From positions 62,001-126,000 of the forward strand of contig LLCB01000162.1 in the NCBI GenBank assembly GCA_001414345.1: DNA of 64,000 bases, read 5' to 3'. Of the stretch, positions 10,509 through 22,112 are shown piece by piece. Source of the DNA: Hymenoscyphus infarciens. Its lineage: Eukaryota; Ascomycota; Leotiomycetes; Helotiales; Helotiaceae. The first letter of the stretch is position 1; every line of letters starts with the position of its first letter. The position numbers were made by a program, and so were the translations under genes. The notes beneath the pieces are model-generated. The model saw nothing but the letters and a program-made list of their open reading frames with translations, did not search any database and had not been told where the DNA came from.

Positions 10509-11246
10509 TTTCAGGTTCAGGGCGAGCGACGGTAAGAGATCGAGATTAAAGTAGCGCTTCCTCAATGGCATGAGCTCCCGTACGAATTTCTTATATATGA
10601 AGGGCAGCCTAGTGGCCCGGTAATGTTGACATCTTAATTAACGACGTTATGTTTTGGAAATCAATGATAGACATGACATGCAGCAAAACATTCATTTCTC
10701 AGGGTTCTAGGCTGCACAAGCTTTTTATTCCTCGAATCCATTCCCCACATGCAAATAGTGTGTTGTTGATCGGTTTCATCTTCAACCCCGCTTATTGATT
10801 TCCACCACAAATTATCCTTGTTCATCCCCACACAAATGTCCCTCTGCAAATTTATCAAGATCCATGAAATAGCTAAATCTCCTAATAAATTCCCCGATAG
10901 GATATGCGCCGCAGATTAGGGCTCCCGAGCCGAAAGTAACTTCGTGGTTTACCGGGTTTCTTGTTCCGTCGTTTTATTCCAAACACACAACATTCGCTCT
11001 TTTAATTTCGAGTACCCCAACTTCGGTTTCGTGGTAATGAAGGATTACGAGCGATGAAGTAATGTCCTGATTCTAGCTTTTTGGGACTACTATATATCTT
11101 CCTTTCCCTCTCCCTTCTCTCTTTTTTTTCTCCTTTCTTCTCCACCTTTGTCCTTCTTTTCGTGTATATACGTATATCCTTTTTTTCCTCTCTCACTTGT
11201 TGAAATTCCGCTTGGATATCTCACTTCAGTCTTTACTATAAAAAAC
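10509..11246. promoter_or_regulatory. Promoter region of the GH28 gene
   Basis: A TATATAT stretch at 11091-11097 lies about 150 bp before the ATG. A pyrimidine-rich tract at about 11098-11165 follows it, a common arrangement at fungal transcription starts. The 500 bp before that are featureless. Confidence 0.4.
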
Positions 11247-12891
11247 ATGAGATTTTCCACCTTCGTCGCTCTTACGAGCGCTCTTTTTGTCAGCGGTGGA
11301 GCCGCTCAACTTTCGGGGACTGTTGGACCTTCCACTACGACTGCGCATAAAGCTGCTACCAAGGTGTGCAGTGTTCTTGATTATGGAGGAGTAGCTTCGA
11401 AGACTTCGGATGTTGGTCCTGCTATTGCTAGTGCTTGGGCAGCTTGTAAATCTGGTGGACAGGGTGAGTGGTTCGACAAGACGAGTACGAATGGGTTGGA
11501 ACTGATTTTTTTTGGATAGTTTATATCCCCGCAGGAGATTATGGGATGTCGACCTGGGTTACTTTGACTGGTGGAACTGCTGTTTCCATCAACCTGGATG
11601 GTACCATCTACCGCACTGGGTAAGTTTCATACCACATTTTCCCGGGGAGCATTTTGCTGATGGGATGGGGATTATAGAACAGGTGCTGGAAACATGATTT
11701 TCGTCGAGCACACTACCGATTTTGAGCTGTACAGTAGTACTTCAAAAGGTGCAGTTCAGGGATATGGTTATACTTTCCACACTGGTACGTCTGCATGTCA
11801 TCAATTTCGCTCCTTATTCTGATATTTCTAGCTGGAACTTATGGGCCAAGAATTCTTCGCTTGTATGAGGTCACGAACTTCTCTGTTCATGATCTTGCTT
11901 TGGTTGACTGTAAGAATGCATTTCCCTCTTTGTGGGATATCGCTAATAACTTTCAGCTCCTGCTTTCCATTTCACCATAGACACTTGCCAGAATGGTGAA
12001 GTCTACAATATGATTATTCGTGGTGGCAATGAAGGTGGGCTTGACGGAATCGACGTTTGGGGAACCAACATCCACGTTCACGATGTCGAAGTTACGAATA
12101 AGGATGAGTGTGTCACTGTCAAGGTAGGGATATACTGAAGCAGGCTGAGAATCAAGCTAACCGAAACAACAGAGTCCTGCCAAGAATATTCTTATCGAGA
12201 ATGTATTCTGCAACTGGAGTGGTGGATGTGCCATCGGCTCCCTAGGTGCTGATACTGGTAAGTTCCCAACTCCCTCTCTGCCATCCGTCAGTTCAAAATT
12301 ACTAACAAATTTCCAGACATCTCATATGTCAAATACAACAACATCTACACCCAACGCGCAAACCAGATGATGATGCTCAAGTCCAACGGCGGCTCCGGTT
12401 CCCTCACCAACTCTCAATTCTCCAACTTCGTCGGACACTCCAACGCTTACACTTTGGATATCGATGGCGCGTGGTCGAAATCTACTGCCACTGGCTCAGG
12501 AGTCCTCTACTCCAATCTAACCTTCTCCGCCTGGAAAGGCACAGCCTCAAGCGGTGTCCAACGGGCGCCGATCAACATTCTCTGCCCTTCCGCAGTCCCG
12601 TGTCACGATATCAAAATCACAGATTTCAACGTCTGGACCGAGGCCGGAAGCTCAGCCCTTCAAAAATGCGCAAATGCTTATGGAAGTGGAGGATGTTTAG
12701 CAACTGGCGCAAGTTATACTAGTTATGCCACAGTTACCAAGACGGTTACAAGCGTGGCAGGGTATAGTGCTACAACTATGCCAGGAGAGCTGACGGAAGG
12801 TCTTGGGATTACTGTTTCTATTGCCATTCCTACTGTACCTGCTACTTATTTCCCGGGGGCTACACCTGCTAGTGCTAGACTTGGGAACTAG
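11247..12891 (+). CDS. Secreted GH28 rhamnogalacturonase-type pectinase
   Basis: Seven exons: 11247-11463, 11520-11619, 11678-11784, 11832-11909, 11957-12123, 12173-12257 and 12317-12891. They join into 442 residues with all phases agreeing. A signal peptide ends near residue 20. The frame then carries the right-handed beta-helix landmarks of fungal rhamnogalacturonan hydrolases: [53 protein letters not shown], and a Gly-Gly-Cys motif before GSLGAD. The carboxylates expected to act in catalysis lie in GIDVW (Asp 200) and NKDEC (Asp 217/Glu 218). Known role: hydrolysis of the rhamnose-galacturonate backbone of pectin outside the cell. The C-terminal 60 residues are Thr/Ser/Ala-rich, a short stalk-like tail. 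It converges with the PLP-enzyme gene, only 110 bp between stops. Confidence 0.92.
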
Positions 12892-13001
12892 GTTTTGATA
12901 CCTTTTTTGGGGGTTCTTTCTTGCGATAGAGAATTATATCTCTAATTGATTCAATATCATCGTATTATCTCCCAAATCTCTGCTTGGAATATCTCTATTG
13001 A

Positions 13002-14270
13002 TCAATTCGTAATTTTCTCAAGCCAATTAACTTCTATGCCCCGGTGCTCTAACCACGCAACAACGAACTCGGCCTCTTCTTTCCCATTGGAAGTTTTGTT
13101 TCCCAATTGACTGATTCCAACGAGATTGCGAGCTTTCGCTACTGAGTCGTCCCCAATTACGTTTTTAGGAATCTGATAATCCCGAGACCCTTCAGTACAA
13201 ATTAGAACAACGACTGAATCCTCGTTCAGGCCCAAAATCTCCGGATTCGTTCCAGAAACATGCCTCAGACCTGCTAAAGAAGCAGCCCCACAAGGGCCCG
13301 CTCTAATACCGACGGATTGGAGGTATCCAACTGCTTCATGTACTTCGAAGTCCGAGACAGTTGTACTAACGTCAACTCCAGCCTTCAAAATTGGCCATGC
13401 AGTGGTACTGACCGTTCCACAATTCATGCCAGTTTGAATCGTATGACTGGTTCGGATGGGAATTGAAATTCCAGCTCTCAAGCTCTTGTGCAGACATGCT
13501 GCAGTATCTGGTTCCACGGCCAAGACAGAAGTCGTCCGCCCCTTCATTTTGCAGTGAGAAACAGCAGCTTCGCCAAGCGAACCGACACCAATAGGGACAA
13601 CAACGACATTTGCATGCTCTGGTAGCTGCTCATCGAGTTCCACCAAAAGAGTCGAGTAACCATCTACAATCCACTGCGGAATCTCGGTATAACCATCAAA
13701 AGCAGTATCTTGAATCAAAATACCACCACCATTGCTTGCTTGGGCGTCCGCCTCCTTCACTGCAAAATCATAGTCTCCATCAACGACAATAACCTGAGAA
13801 CCTTCCTGGGAAATCCAATCTTGAGTCGATTCATCAAGTGACCCCGGCACGAAGATCTTCGTCCCCGAGATTCCAAGTATACGACCCATTCTAGCAACTG
13901 CTCGACCATGATTCCCATCCGTGGCAGCAAAGAGTTTTACCCCCTTTTTCTTTGCAGCGGTGGATAAGTCTTCTACCGTTGTATTTGAAGGAAGACCAGC
14001 TCGTTGGGCGATAGCTTGATGAATTCCCCATGATGCTCCAAGGATCTTGAAAGATGGCAATCCGAGTCTAATAGTTTCGTCTTTTAAGAAAATCTTCTTG
14101 ACTCCTATCTCTTTAGCGATCGCGTCGAGGGAATGGAGTGTGGTGGGAGAGTATTTGGGCAGGCTGCGGTGGAAGCTGATGATTGCTGAAGACTCTCGAT
14201 TTGAGGGTTGGGAAGTCCATGATCGTGCTGAGGGGTTTGAGTAAATGGGACGACGGGTATTGGTCGACAT
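13002..14270 (-). CDS. Fold-type II PLP enzyme, diaminopropionate ammonia-lyase-like
   Basis: An intronless 422-residue protein. The PLP Schiff-base lysine is Lys 75 in LPSFKILGAS, and the substrate/cofactor loop is TDGNHGRAVA at about 118-127. A Gly-rich phosphate-binding strand VVPIGVGSLGEAA follows, and GPCGAASLAGL and ICTEGSRDYQ complete the fold. The pattern S-F-K-x-L-G-A-S with T-D-G-N-H-G-R is that of 2,3-diaminopropionate ammonia-lyase rather than classical threonine dehydratase, so elimination of ammonia from an amino acid to a keto acid is the likely reaction. The true substrate in fungi is unproved. The last 40 residues (after the fold) form an extra helical tail. No targeting signal; cytosolic. 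No partner gene adjacent. Confidence 0.85.
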   Translation of the reverse strand: MSTNTRRPIYSNPSARSWTSQPSNRESSAIISFHRSLPKYSPTTLHSLDAIAKEIGVKKIFLKDETIRLGLPSFKILGASWGIHQAIAQRAGLPSNTTVEDLSTAAKKKGVKLFAATDGNHGRAVARMGRILGISGTKIFVPGSLDESTQDWISQEGSQVIVVDGDYDFAVKEADAQASNGGGILIQDTAFDGYTEIPQWIVDGYSTLLVELDEQLPEHANVVVVPIGVGSLGEAAVSHCKMKGRTTSVLAVEPDTAACLHKSLRAGISIPIRTSHTIQTGMNCGTVSTTAWPILKAGVDVSTTVSDFEVHEAVGYLQSVGIRAGPCGAASLAGLRHVSGTNPEILGLNEDSVVVLICTEGSRDYQIPKNVIGDDSVAKARNLVGISQLGNKTSNGKEEAEFVVAWLEHRGIEVNWLEKITN

Positions 14271-15164
14271 GGCTTTGAGGAATTGAGGAGGGTTTCATAA
14301 TGGTGGGGGTTGGGGAGGGGGCTTCCTCACTGTGGCTCGACCCGACCTCTCGCGGTGAAGTGAAGATCGGTACACACTACCTAGGTTTCTAACTTCAATT
14401 TAGTCGAACGCTTGAACTAAACCCTGTGCTAATTTTTAAATTTGTTCCGGCTTCTCAGAATAATTATTTTGAACAACGAGAGTTACAGGGCAAATGTTCG
14501 CTGCCGATTTTATTATTGTGCTCAGCCTCAACCCTTAGCCCCGAAAAGGGGTGTGTGTTTATTAGAGAGCACGAGATATAAAGGCGCACCTGAAAGAAAG
14601 GCATGTCTGGGAATAGTAAGCGATATCGCCCCTGGCCAAGACGCGGATGGTTCGAAAAAGGAAATCCCTCCATCAAAACACCACCAACTCTATCCAACAT
14701 CCTCTTAACTTCCTGGGCGAGCCGTTCGATACAAGCCCACTGCATAGGAAAGCAGTAATACACTTCGTAAGCAACGGGATTCCGATACCGTTTGTTTTCT
14801 CTGGGACCGGCAAGGAACAATCAACCATCCACCTACTATCTAACAACTATCCACGGGGCGTTTGTCCAAGCAGGGGAAACGAGTTGTTGGAGAGCTAGTA
14901 TCACTAAACTTATTCCTTTTCCAAGTTACGATCGCTTTATTTTGCGCTTCAGCTTCCTCCTCCTCATTCCTACTCTCACCTTCCTTCGCTTCTGCACAAT
15001 CACTAAACGATGGCCAAAAATGCTTACTCTCGTCGATCTCATGGTTTTTGTAGTTCGAAAACGTGACCTATCCCTGCTTGCACAATACCAACGCAAGACC
15101 AACAACTAGGAACATCTTCTCAACTTTCAACGACACTATCGCCAGTATTTCTCTCCGTCTGGGG
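14271..15164. other. Intergenic; possible first exon of the decayed acyltransferase
   Basis: No sound gene. A hydrophobic open stretch at about 14900-15050 and a GTGAGT donor at 15165 could be the remains of the first exon of the downstream wax-synthase-like pseudogene, but the frame is not convincing. Confidence 0.35.
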
Positions 15165-15224
15165 GTGAGTGAGGAGCACATTACATCATTCCCTTTAAAT
15201 CCTCTCATCTTTATTCTATCATAG

Positions 15225-16499
15225 CATCCGGCGTTTTTGCCCCCTCGGCATTCTCGTCTTTCCCTGCACCTCTTACAATCGCTACACAAATAATTCTCTC
15301 ATCCGCGACTATTGCCATCACACCTGCCAATGCTTTTGGCGCCTTGCTCCTCGCCCACTAGTTTCTCTTTGCGTCTATTCATTTCTTAATGGCGCAAGAG
15401 CCCAAATGAGGGGTCGCTGGGCCTCGCTTCTCGGAGGCGCCAGCTTCATGTTCTTACTGCAGTACCTAGATGTGGGCTTATTGAGAAGGTGGAACTGGAG
15501 CGATCAAGGTCCGGCATCTCAAAAGATTGCGATATCGAAGGGGGAAGCCGAAAATGGAGAATCGTGGCCGAAATTTCGCTGGGCATGGAGCACCATGCTT
15601 GCATTGCAACATGTCAATACCAAGTTCGAGGCACGCAATACACCTCCATTCAAAATCTCAGATCCTACTTGGGTTCCCTCCAAACGAGCTTTTTTGGTCA
15701 GAGAATGTATGATGGCTCTGGTATGCTATCTATTTCTGGACCTAATGGCTTAACGTCCACCTCTAGCGAACGCTCTGCAAACTTTCAATGAGGCATTGAT
15801 CCTAGTGTTCTCCCGGCTGGGTGAAGTCACAGTACCACCACTTCGGCTTCGGGCATTGAGTATTGCTGGTTTTGGATCTACGTTTTTGGCTTTGATCCGT
15901 GGATATGCTGCAACTGCTGGAACAATCACGATGGCACTTGGTCTAAATGAACCACGAGACTGGCGACCACCATTTGATAGCATGAGTCAGGCATATAACG
16001 TTCAGCATCTTTGGGGGTAAGTCCGGCACTGCTGCAATTACCTGCGTTGGACCAATCTTCTCTTGCTGACTAAACGCAAAACGAGTATGGCATCAAAATC
16101 TCCGCAGTCTTCTCACCGGTCCATCTGGTAAAAGTACCTACGAAGTGACTGGACTAAAGCGAGGGACGTTGACGGCCCGTATCTGCTTCCTACTCCTCTC
16201 ATTCACCATTTTCGGGGCTTATGCACTCGTGTGCTGGGATTGCAGCGGGGAGGTCAATGAAGCAGCTTAATGTGTTGCATTTTTTTCTCACGCAAGCGTT
16301 GGGTGTGGTGCTTGAGGATATTGTGCAGCTAGCTTTCATGAAATTGTTGTGTCAGAGGACCGAAGCCGAAAAGGGAAATAATGAATCTTCATCTTCTATC
16401 ACCAGACTATCTGGCTATTTGAGGGTAGCGAGATTCATGACTTGGTCGGGCCCTGTATGGATATATCTACAAGCGTCGTCTGTTGTATCGCTAGGCTAA
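15225..16499 (+). pseudogene. Broken wax-synthase-like membrane O-acyltransferase (MBOAT type)
   Basis: The pieces read in order like a fungal wax-synthase-domain acyltransferase. A membrane segment around APLTIATQIILSS (15.25-15.36 kb) comes first, then RWAWSTMLALQHVNTKFEARNTP-type sequence from 15406. These are followed by FLVRECMMALVCYLFLDL, a region ending YNVQHLWG, the WHQNLRSLLTGPS motif, and a C-terminal membrane part (CAGIAAGRSM, FFLTQALGVVLEDIVQ). The pieces do not join: a TAG and frame change near 15362, an in-frame TAA at 15751-15753 with coding sequence continuing in the same frame, a splice junction near 16017-16086 whose phase does not match, and a further frame change near 16190-16215. 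The TAA could be a CAA-to-TAA change of the RIP kind. Sequencing error is the alternative. Such enzymes acylate alcohols, sterols or terpenoids at the ER membrane. Confidence 0.7.
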
Positions 16500-19040
16500 A
16501 GCAACAGTTTTGTTCCTTATAGCTTTACCAGAGCCTGGAAGATGGGAGATGGACGTGCGAGTTAGTCAAGTTTCGAAGTTGAAAGGAGGGGGAAGGGATG
16601 AAGTTCGTAATTACCTATGTAGGCCATGCTAGAATTGTTGTACTCCTTGCTACAAAGTACCGACAGGAGCCTATCATATTGTGGAAGACGATATAAATAT
16701 CTATGCTGTACGTAGCTACCATGTACTCGAGACCCTAAGCTCAAGATTAACCTGGGAGCAACCATTTCTTGCGATGTTTATAAGATAAGCTCATCCAGAA
16801 AAATGCCGCTTCTATCGCACAGCTCTCTACTACTTAGCTACCGATGTTCATAGCCCACCCTGTTCACTCGTACGGTAGAACAGGGAGGTGAAAAATTGAA
16901 AATTTACAAGAAATTCTATTCATCTTCTGGATCTTTGGGTTGGAATTAGGCATATTATTTGTTTTGCGCATCCAGGCTCTTTTATGTGTTGCTTCGTATG
17001 AGTACCTTGGAGAACTCGCGCAACGCCATTTGATTAAACACCCTATACTTCGAAGACAAAACACTTGAAATAGCGATAGCTAGGGGTGTACGCAAGAACT
17101 GACATCTAACAAGCGACATCGAGTTGGTCGTTCGGCAACAATTTGCTCACACTGGCTTTAATTGCGACTGAGAAAAAGGTTCGCACCACCAGCGAGAGGA
17201 ATTGCAATCCCTCAAACCACGACGCTAGTCAAACATAAAAGTAGCACCACGAATAGGCCGATAATTTCCCGCTCCCAGGTGGGTCCACCCCCACAGGTCC
17301 CCCCACAAACCTCCAATTCTTGATATTGAAGAATAGCACGCTTCCTGTCATAAATCCACCAATCAACGACAACAACCGAACGCCCTTGGTGGTGCGGCAT
17401 TGCTGGCTCGATCAGCGTCGCTCGATTTCTCAACGATAGCTTTGTTCCTTAACGCCAGGTTCATTACCATACGGGATCCCTCGGGAGTATGGAGCTTAGG
17501 GATGCGAAGCTCTGGTTCCCTTCCTTAGTCGACTAAGGAAGGTTGCCCAGAGGCAGACTAGGATTAAACAGATTAAGTGGAGTGGAGCCTTAAGTGGCTC
17601 GACGATACTTGGTCTGTCCGAACTGTTGCCAGTTTGAGTGCTTATAATCTTTTTTTTTTTGTGATTGTTTTGATATTCGCTTAGCTGGGGCCCACTTTTC
17701 TCTAGAACCTGAACTTTTGCAACGATCGTGACAACAGCATGAATGACAGCAGGGATGACGTAATAGAAAATGCGCGGATAACCTTCATAGTCAGCGTACT
17801 TCACTTCTAAGTCGCTTTATGACTCGCCAACTAAGGCAATCACTTTCAGAGACCTTGATTATATAAGCGACACTTATTTTCCTCTCTTTGTATAGAGTGA
17901 TCTAGGTTTATCGTAAGTACATTTGAGTGTCTAAGCTTTCTAAGACTTGAATGCGATTTTTTTACTAACCTCTAAAATTACTTTATCTTTTCCACGGCTT
18001 ATATTCTACTCTGTGATTTACTTTGAATTGAAAATTCTCTAGACTCGGAGGAAAAAAAAGAGATAACTGAAGTTGTAAACAAACTCTATCAATTGAATCA
18101 TACACCGTTATCAACTTTATATTCAATTTTCTTATTTATACTATAGCGAAATACCTGACTTATATCTCAAAGCTTCAACTTGAGGCTTCGTGTCCTCTAC
18201 AGCGTTTTATTCGAACGCCAACGAACCTTTCTAGCTACTAGACTACGCTCATGTCCACTTAAAACTCCAAGTATACCTTCAAACCGATTGCTTTTGTGGT
18301 CACCAATCCGTTGAAAGATGTTCATTTTCTTCTGAGCCTTGGTTAGTAGCGTAAGTGTAGAGCATAATCTGTCGTTTTCTAGGACTAAGTTCTAAGTGGC
18401 AAGGTCGCGCGCTACCCCCACCACTTATTCGAGCTACTACAGTTCCACTTGGAAATAATCGCACCTCTCTGATTTGACCTAACTTAGAACCCGGATCACT
18501 TTCAGTGGCTGGTGTTGCCTAGATCAAGGACGTAGCGAGAATCCAATCACGACCTCCAGGGCTTCTTTGTTCAACATATTATATCATGTTATATCGTGTT
18601 ATAGTTATGTGGCACGAAATGTTTGTGCTAATTAGAGGCTACCTTGTATATAGACAAGGAAAACCGTTATTGACTAACAATTGCCAGCAGCCATATATCT
18701 TTCCTGGCTCCCACATGACGTGGTAGAGTGCTGAATGACTATCTATCGAGGTAACTGTCTCAAATTAGCTAAATTTACTTGACTGATACCTTAGGTAGCC
18801 TAGTTTGTGTGTGAATGTGATACAATAATATCCTAGCAATTATACTATTCAAATACTCCTTGATAACGAGTGCCGAGGTAGATTGAATATGATAAGCTTC
18901 TAGATACTTTCCCTTCACACTACAACGTAGTAGTTGAGCTATAAATGAGACGCGTCCTGCCCTCGACTTGATTTCCACTCTTCACAAACTTTCCAAACTA
19001 CAAAATTGGCTCTACAAAGTAATTCCAGATATCGTCAACG
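16500..19040. other. Long intergenic region
   Basis: 2.5 kb of moderate GC with no supported gene. It contains a perfect 24-bp palindrome (listed separately), a T-run at about 17650 and many short open frames. A minus-strand frame of 102 codons at 17496-17804 has two hydrophobic stretches but no other support. Confidence 0.5.
17519..17542. repeat. Perfect 24-bp palindrome
   Basis: CCTTCCTTAGTC is followed at once by its exact reverse complement, with no spacer and a central GTCGAC. Neither side extends further. It may be a protein-binding site or simply chance. Confidence 0.6.
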
Positions 19041-19750
19041 ATGAAAGCTATTTATCTTCTCTTCAGCTTCTTAAGCATCCTTACTACTGTGAGAGTTGAA
19101 TATACGCTATAGTCGTTATCACAAGCTAACTCTATAAAACAGGCTCTCGCAATACCCTCACCACCTGTTATTCGAGCTACTGTAGTCTCGCCTGAAACTG
19201 CTAGCACATCTTTGATTGCAAGTAACTCAGGATTCAACTTAGGCAAGCGCGACGAGCCAGTGAAGGGACCAGTAAAGCCCAAAACCGCACTCGCATAGGG
19301 GATGAACTAACTATTGGCAGGACATAAAATGCTGCAGAGATATGCCAGGTGGGGCCCATGGCTGGAACACAATTACTAGTGGACTTGCTACTCGTGTCAT
19401 CGCGAATCTGAAAGATCCTCCGAGATTCATTGTGTTCCCACCACCCAGCGGACCGGTAAATTACGCCCAATGCAGTATAGCTAGCTGTACGAAAGGAGCT
19501 GTGATTGAAATTTGCCACAATGTTAGTAGATTGGTTGAGCGCTCCCCGCTGTATACTGAGAATTAGTGCTGATTTGTTGAACCAGAATGCTGAAACCGTT
19601 AACGAGGATTCGGCTGTCATTTATAACTATGCTATAGCAATCAGTGAAAAATGTGCGGTTGACGAAAAAACCTGCGGGCAGTTCTTTGTCCCGTCAAGCG
19701 CTAAGGACCCGGCATATAATGTCGTACTTAGGGCAGGTGGTTGCCCTTGA
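19041..19750 (+). CDS. Small secreted cysteine-rich protein, candidate effector
   Basis: Four exons, 19041-19088, 19143-19271, 19321-19521 and 19586-19750, join in phase to 180 residues. The introns are 54, 49 and 64 nt; the first two have good branch sites (GCTAAC, ACTAAC). An N-terminal signal peptide (about residues 1-20) is followed by a short Ser/Pro/Val pro-region with a KR Kex2-type site at 51-52. The mature part has eight cysteines at 63, 64, 110, 115, 124, 149, 156 and 179. The order SC-x8-C, then a helix, C-x6-C-G-Q-F-F and a final YNVVLR-x3-C recalls a widespread group of fungal small secreted proteins of unknown function (recalled, not searched). It lies next to an AT-rich transposon block, a common place for effector genes. 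No single frame covers it, so it is easily missed. Confidence 0.72.
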
Positions 19751-19959
19751 GAGCCCAGATACCGTGGGTTATATATGAAGATGGTGTTAGGATGATCTTT
19801 TCAAGTCGGTTAGTCTTACTTGACTTGGAATCTAGGTACCTGGTAGTACTCGAGCTTTCCTGGTTTTGGGATTCGGGATATAGGATTATTAGTCTCAGTT
19901 CGTCGATATGAAATTTTACTAAATAAGTTAGCTACGTTTCATTTCTTAGATGCTGAGTT
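19751..19959. other. 3' flank of the small secreted protein gene
   Basis: A short stretch of normal composition before GC falls sharply. Nothing is recognised. Confidence 0.4.
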
Positions 19960-22112
19960 GAAATAGCTGACGAGGTGTCGAGGCGTTGAAGTCTAAGCGA
20001 GGGCGAGTTATTAAGAACGTCTAGTATCTGAAAGTATTCTAAGTAATTTCCTTATTCCACGTCTTCTAAAACAATATACGTAGCTAAACAAACTAATTTC
20101 AGCTATTTCTTAAAAATCTATTTAACTAACTTAATTATTCTAAAATATTAAATACTTATATTTAACTAGTGTTACTAGTAGTATTATTATAGTAAAATAC
20201 TATAGTATTTTAAATAAAGATATTATTAGAATATTTTAATAGTATATATTTATTTTTAAAACTAATATTATTACTATACCATACTACTTATTTAATATCG
20301 TAATAGTACTAATCGTATACTATTTAATAACTCGCGTATTAAAACCTAAAAATAAACCCTCTTTTTCGTATAAGCTACTTTTATTAATATAAGCTATATA
20401 AGAAATTTTAAGGCTATTTTAGAAGCTATTAATATAATTCTTTTTTTAAAGTACTCTGTTTAATTAGATCTATAAATCTAGCTATTTAGATATATATGTT
20501 TTATATTATATAATATATTATATTATTTAATTCTAAAGTATAAGACTAAAAATAAGTAACTTTAAAATCTAGAGTAAAAAGGTTAAATTTAATAGACTTA
20601 GAAATACTATAGTATATTTATATTATTTTTTAAAATACTAGTAATAATATTAATAGTAATATCATTTAATATTATTAGATTTATATAGTATAAATAGTAT
20701 ATATTAAACTCTATTTTCAACGATATATCGTAGTAGTAGAATATTCTAGATACTACTAGTAAGACTGAAATAGATAAATAAAATATTAATTATTTATAAT
20801 AAATATTAAATAAATATAGAATATTTACGCGAATATTTAGATAAATAGTTTCTATCTATATAGCTTAATATTAGCTCTCTAAGCCTTAGTACGTAGAGTT
20901 TATATAACTTAAAACTCATTCTATTTATATATATATAAACATAATAATACTTTTAATTTACTTACTTTTAACTATTATCTATAGATTACTATTCTCTCTA
21001 CTTAAATCTCTAAAGAGTTCTATTTATCTCTTATATTATAGAAAAAGAGGTATTATATAATACTCTATTAAACTAAGATAAAAGGCTCTTTTTAGATAGC
21101 TAAGATATATTTAGTATATAGTATATATAATACTTTAGGAATAGCCTTATTTAATAACTAATTTCTCTGCTTTTTTCGCTTAGAAACGCCTTAGCGTAGC
21201 TTAATTAAGATAACGAAAGTAACTAAGTTAATAATTTTAAGGAATTTTCTATATATATTCTAGGTAAGTAGGAAACTATATTAGAAGAGTAGAGAAGATA
21301 GAATATATATAAATAAACAACTACTATTTACCTCTTAAATGCTTCTTAATTATAAATTATTTAAAAGATATAATATTTATAGAAAATCATAGATATTCTA
21401 AATATATTCCTAGCTTTTATCTATTATATAGACCTACTTACTAGTAACTCCGAGACTATATAAGATAATATAAAACACTACTACGAGCAAAACTAACTAG
21501 TCTATACTAATTACCTCTATCTATTCTCTCGTACTCTTAATCTAGTAAAGGAAATCTTATCTTAAACTAGCTCTCTCTCTCTCTCTCCTTTACTAGAGCT
21601 TCTAAATAAATATGAAATAGTGAAAATTCACGAAATAAGAAATAAATTTAAAGCTTAATATATTTTTATAAACTAGTTAAAGTAAAACGATTATATATAT
21701 GAATTTTATAACTTTTTATATATTTTAGCTAGATAGAGAGTATAATTTATATAATAAAATTCCGTAGTTATTATAATATTTAGCTTAGGTTAAACCTAGA
21801 ACCTTAGGCTATAACACTTACGTGATTACTACTCTAGCTACGTAACTAGCTAATATTTATATAGTCTTATTTTAATAAGATATTTAATAGCTTAACTTAT
21901 ATATTACTTAGACTAATAGCTAGTAGTATACTAGCTTAGGCTTATACGTAACATAGATAATTATTAATCCTAGCTGAATAATTTTATATGAATTCCATAA
22001 AACGCTTTATGAAGTCATACTAATTATATTATATAAAGTAAAGTATCTAATAAATATAAGAAACGAATGATGAATTCAAAGGTGTCTTTCATATAGTTCA
22101 TTTGGTGGGCCT
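19960..22112 (-). mobile_element. RIP-degraded transposon copy, inverted relative to the 28.6-kb copy
   Basis: About 2.1 kb of very AT-rich, stop-filled DNA. Its right part (about 21647-22112) is the reverse complement of the left end of the block at 28552. The last 135 bp, ending ...GTTCATTTGGTGGG, are close to 90% identical between the two by eye, with mainly C/T and G/A differences. The left end is not recognisable, so the copy may be truncated or too eroded. No protein motif can be read. Confidence 0.75.

Noticed and set aside
15489..15791. 100-codon plus-strand frame overlapping the acyltransferase
   Set aside because: It is out of frame with the recognisable wax-synthase motifs; a shadow.
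17496..17804. 102-codon minus-strand frame with hydrophobic ends
   Set aside because: No family resemblance, no splice context; a chance frame cannot be excluded.
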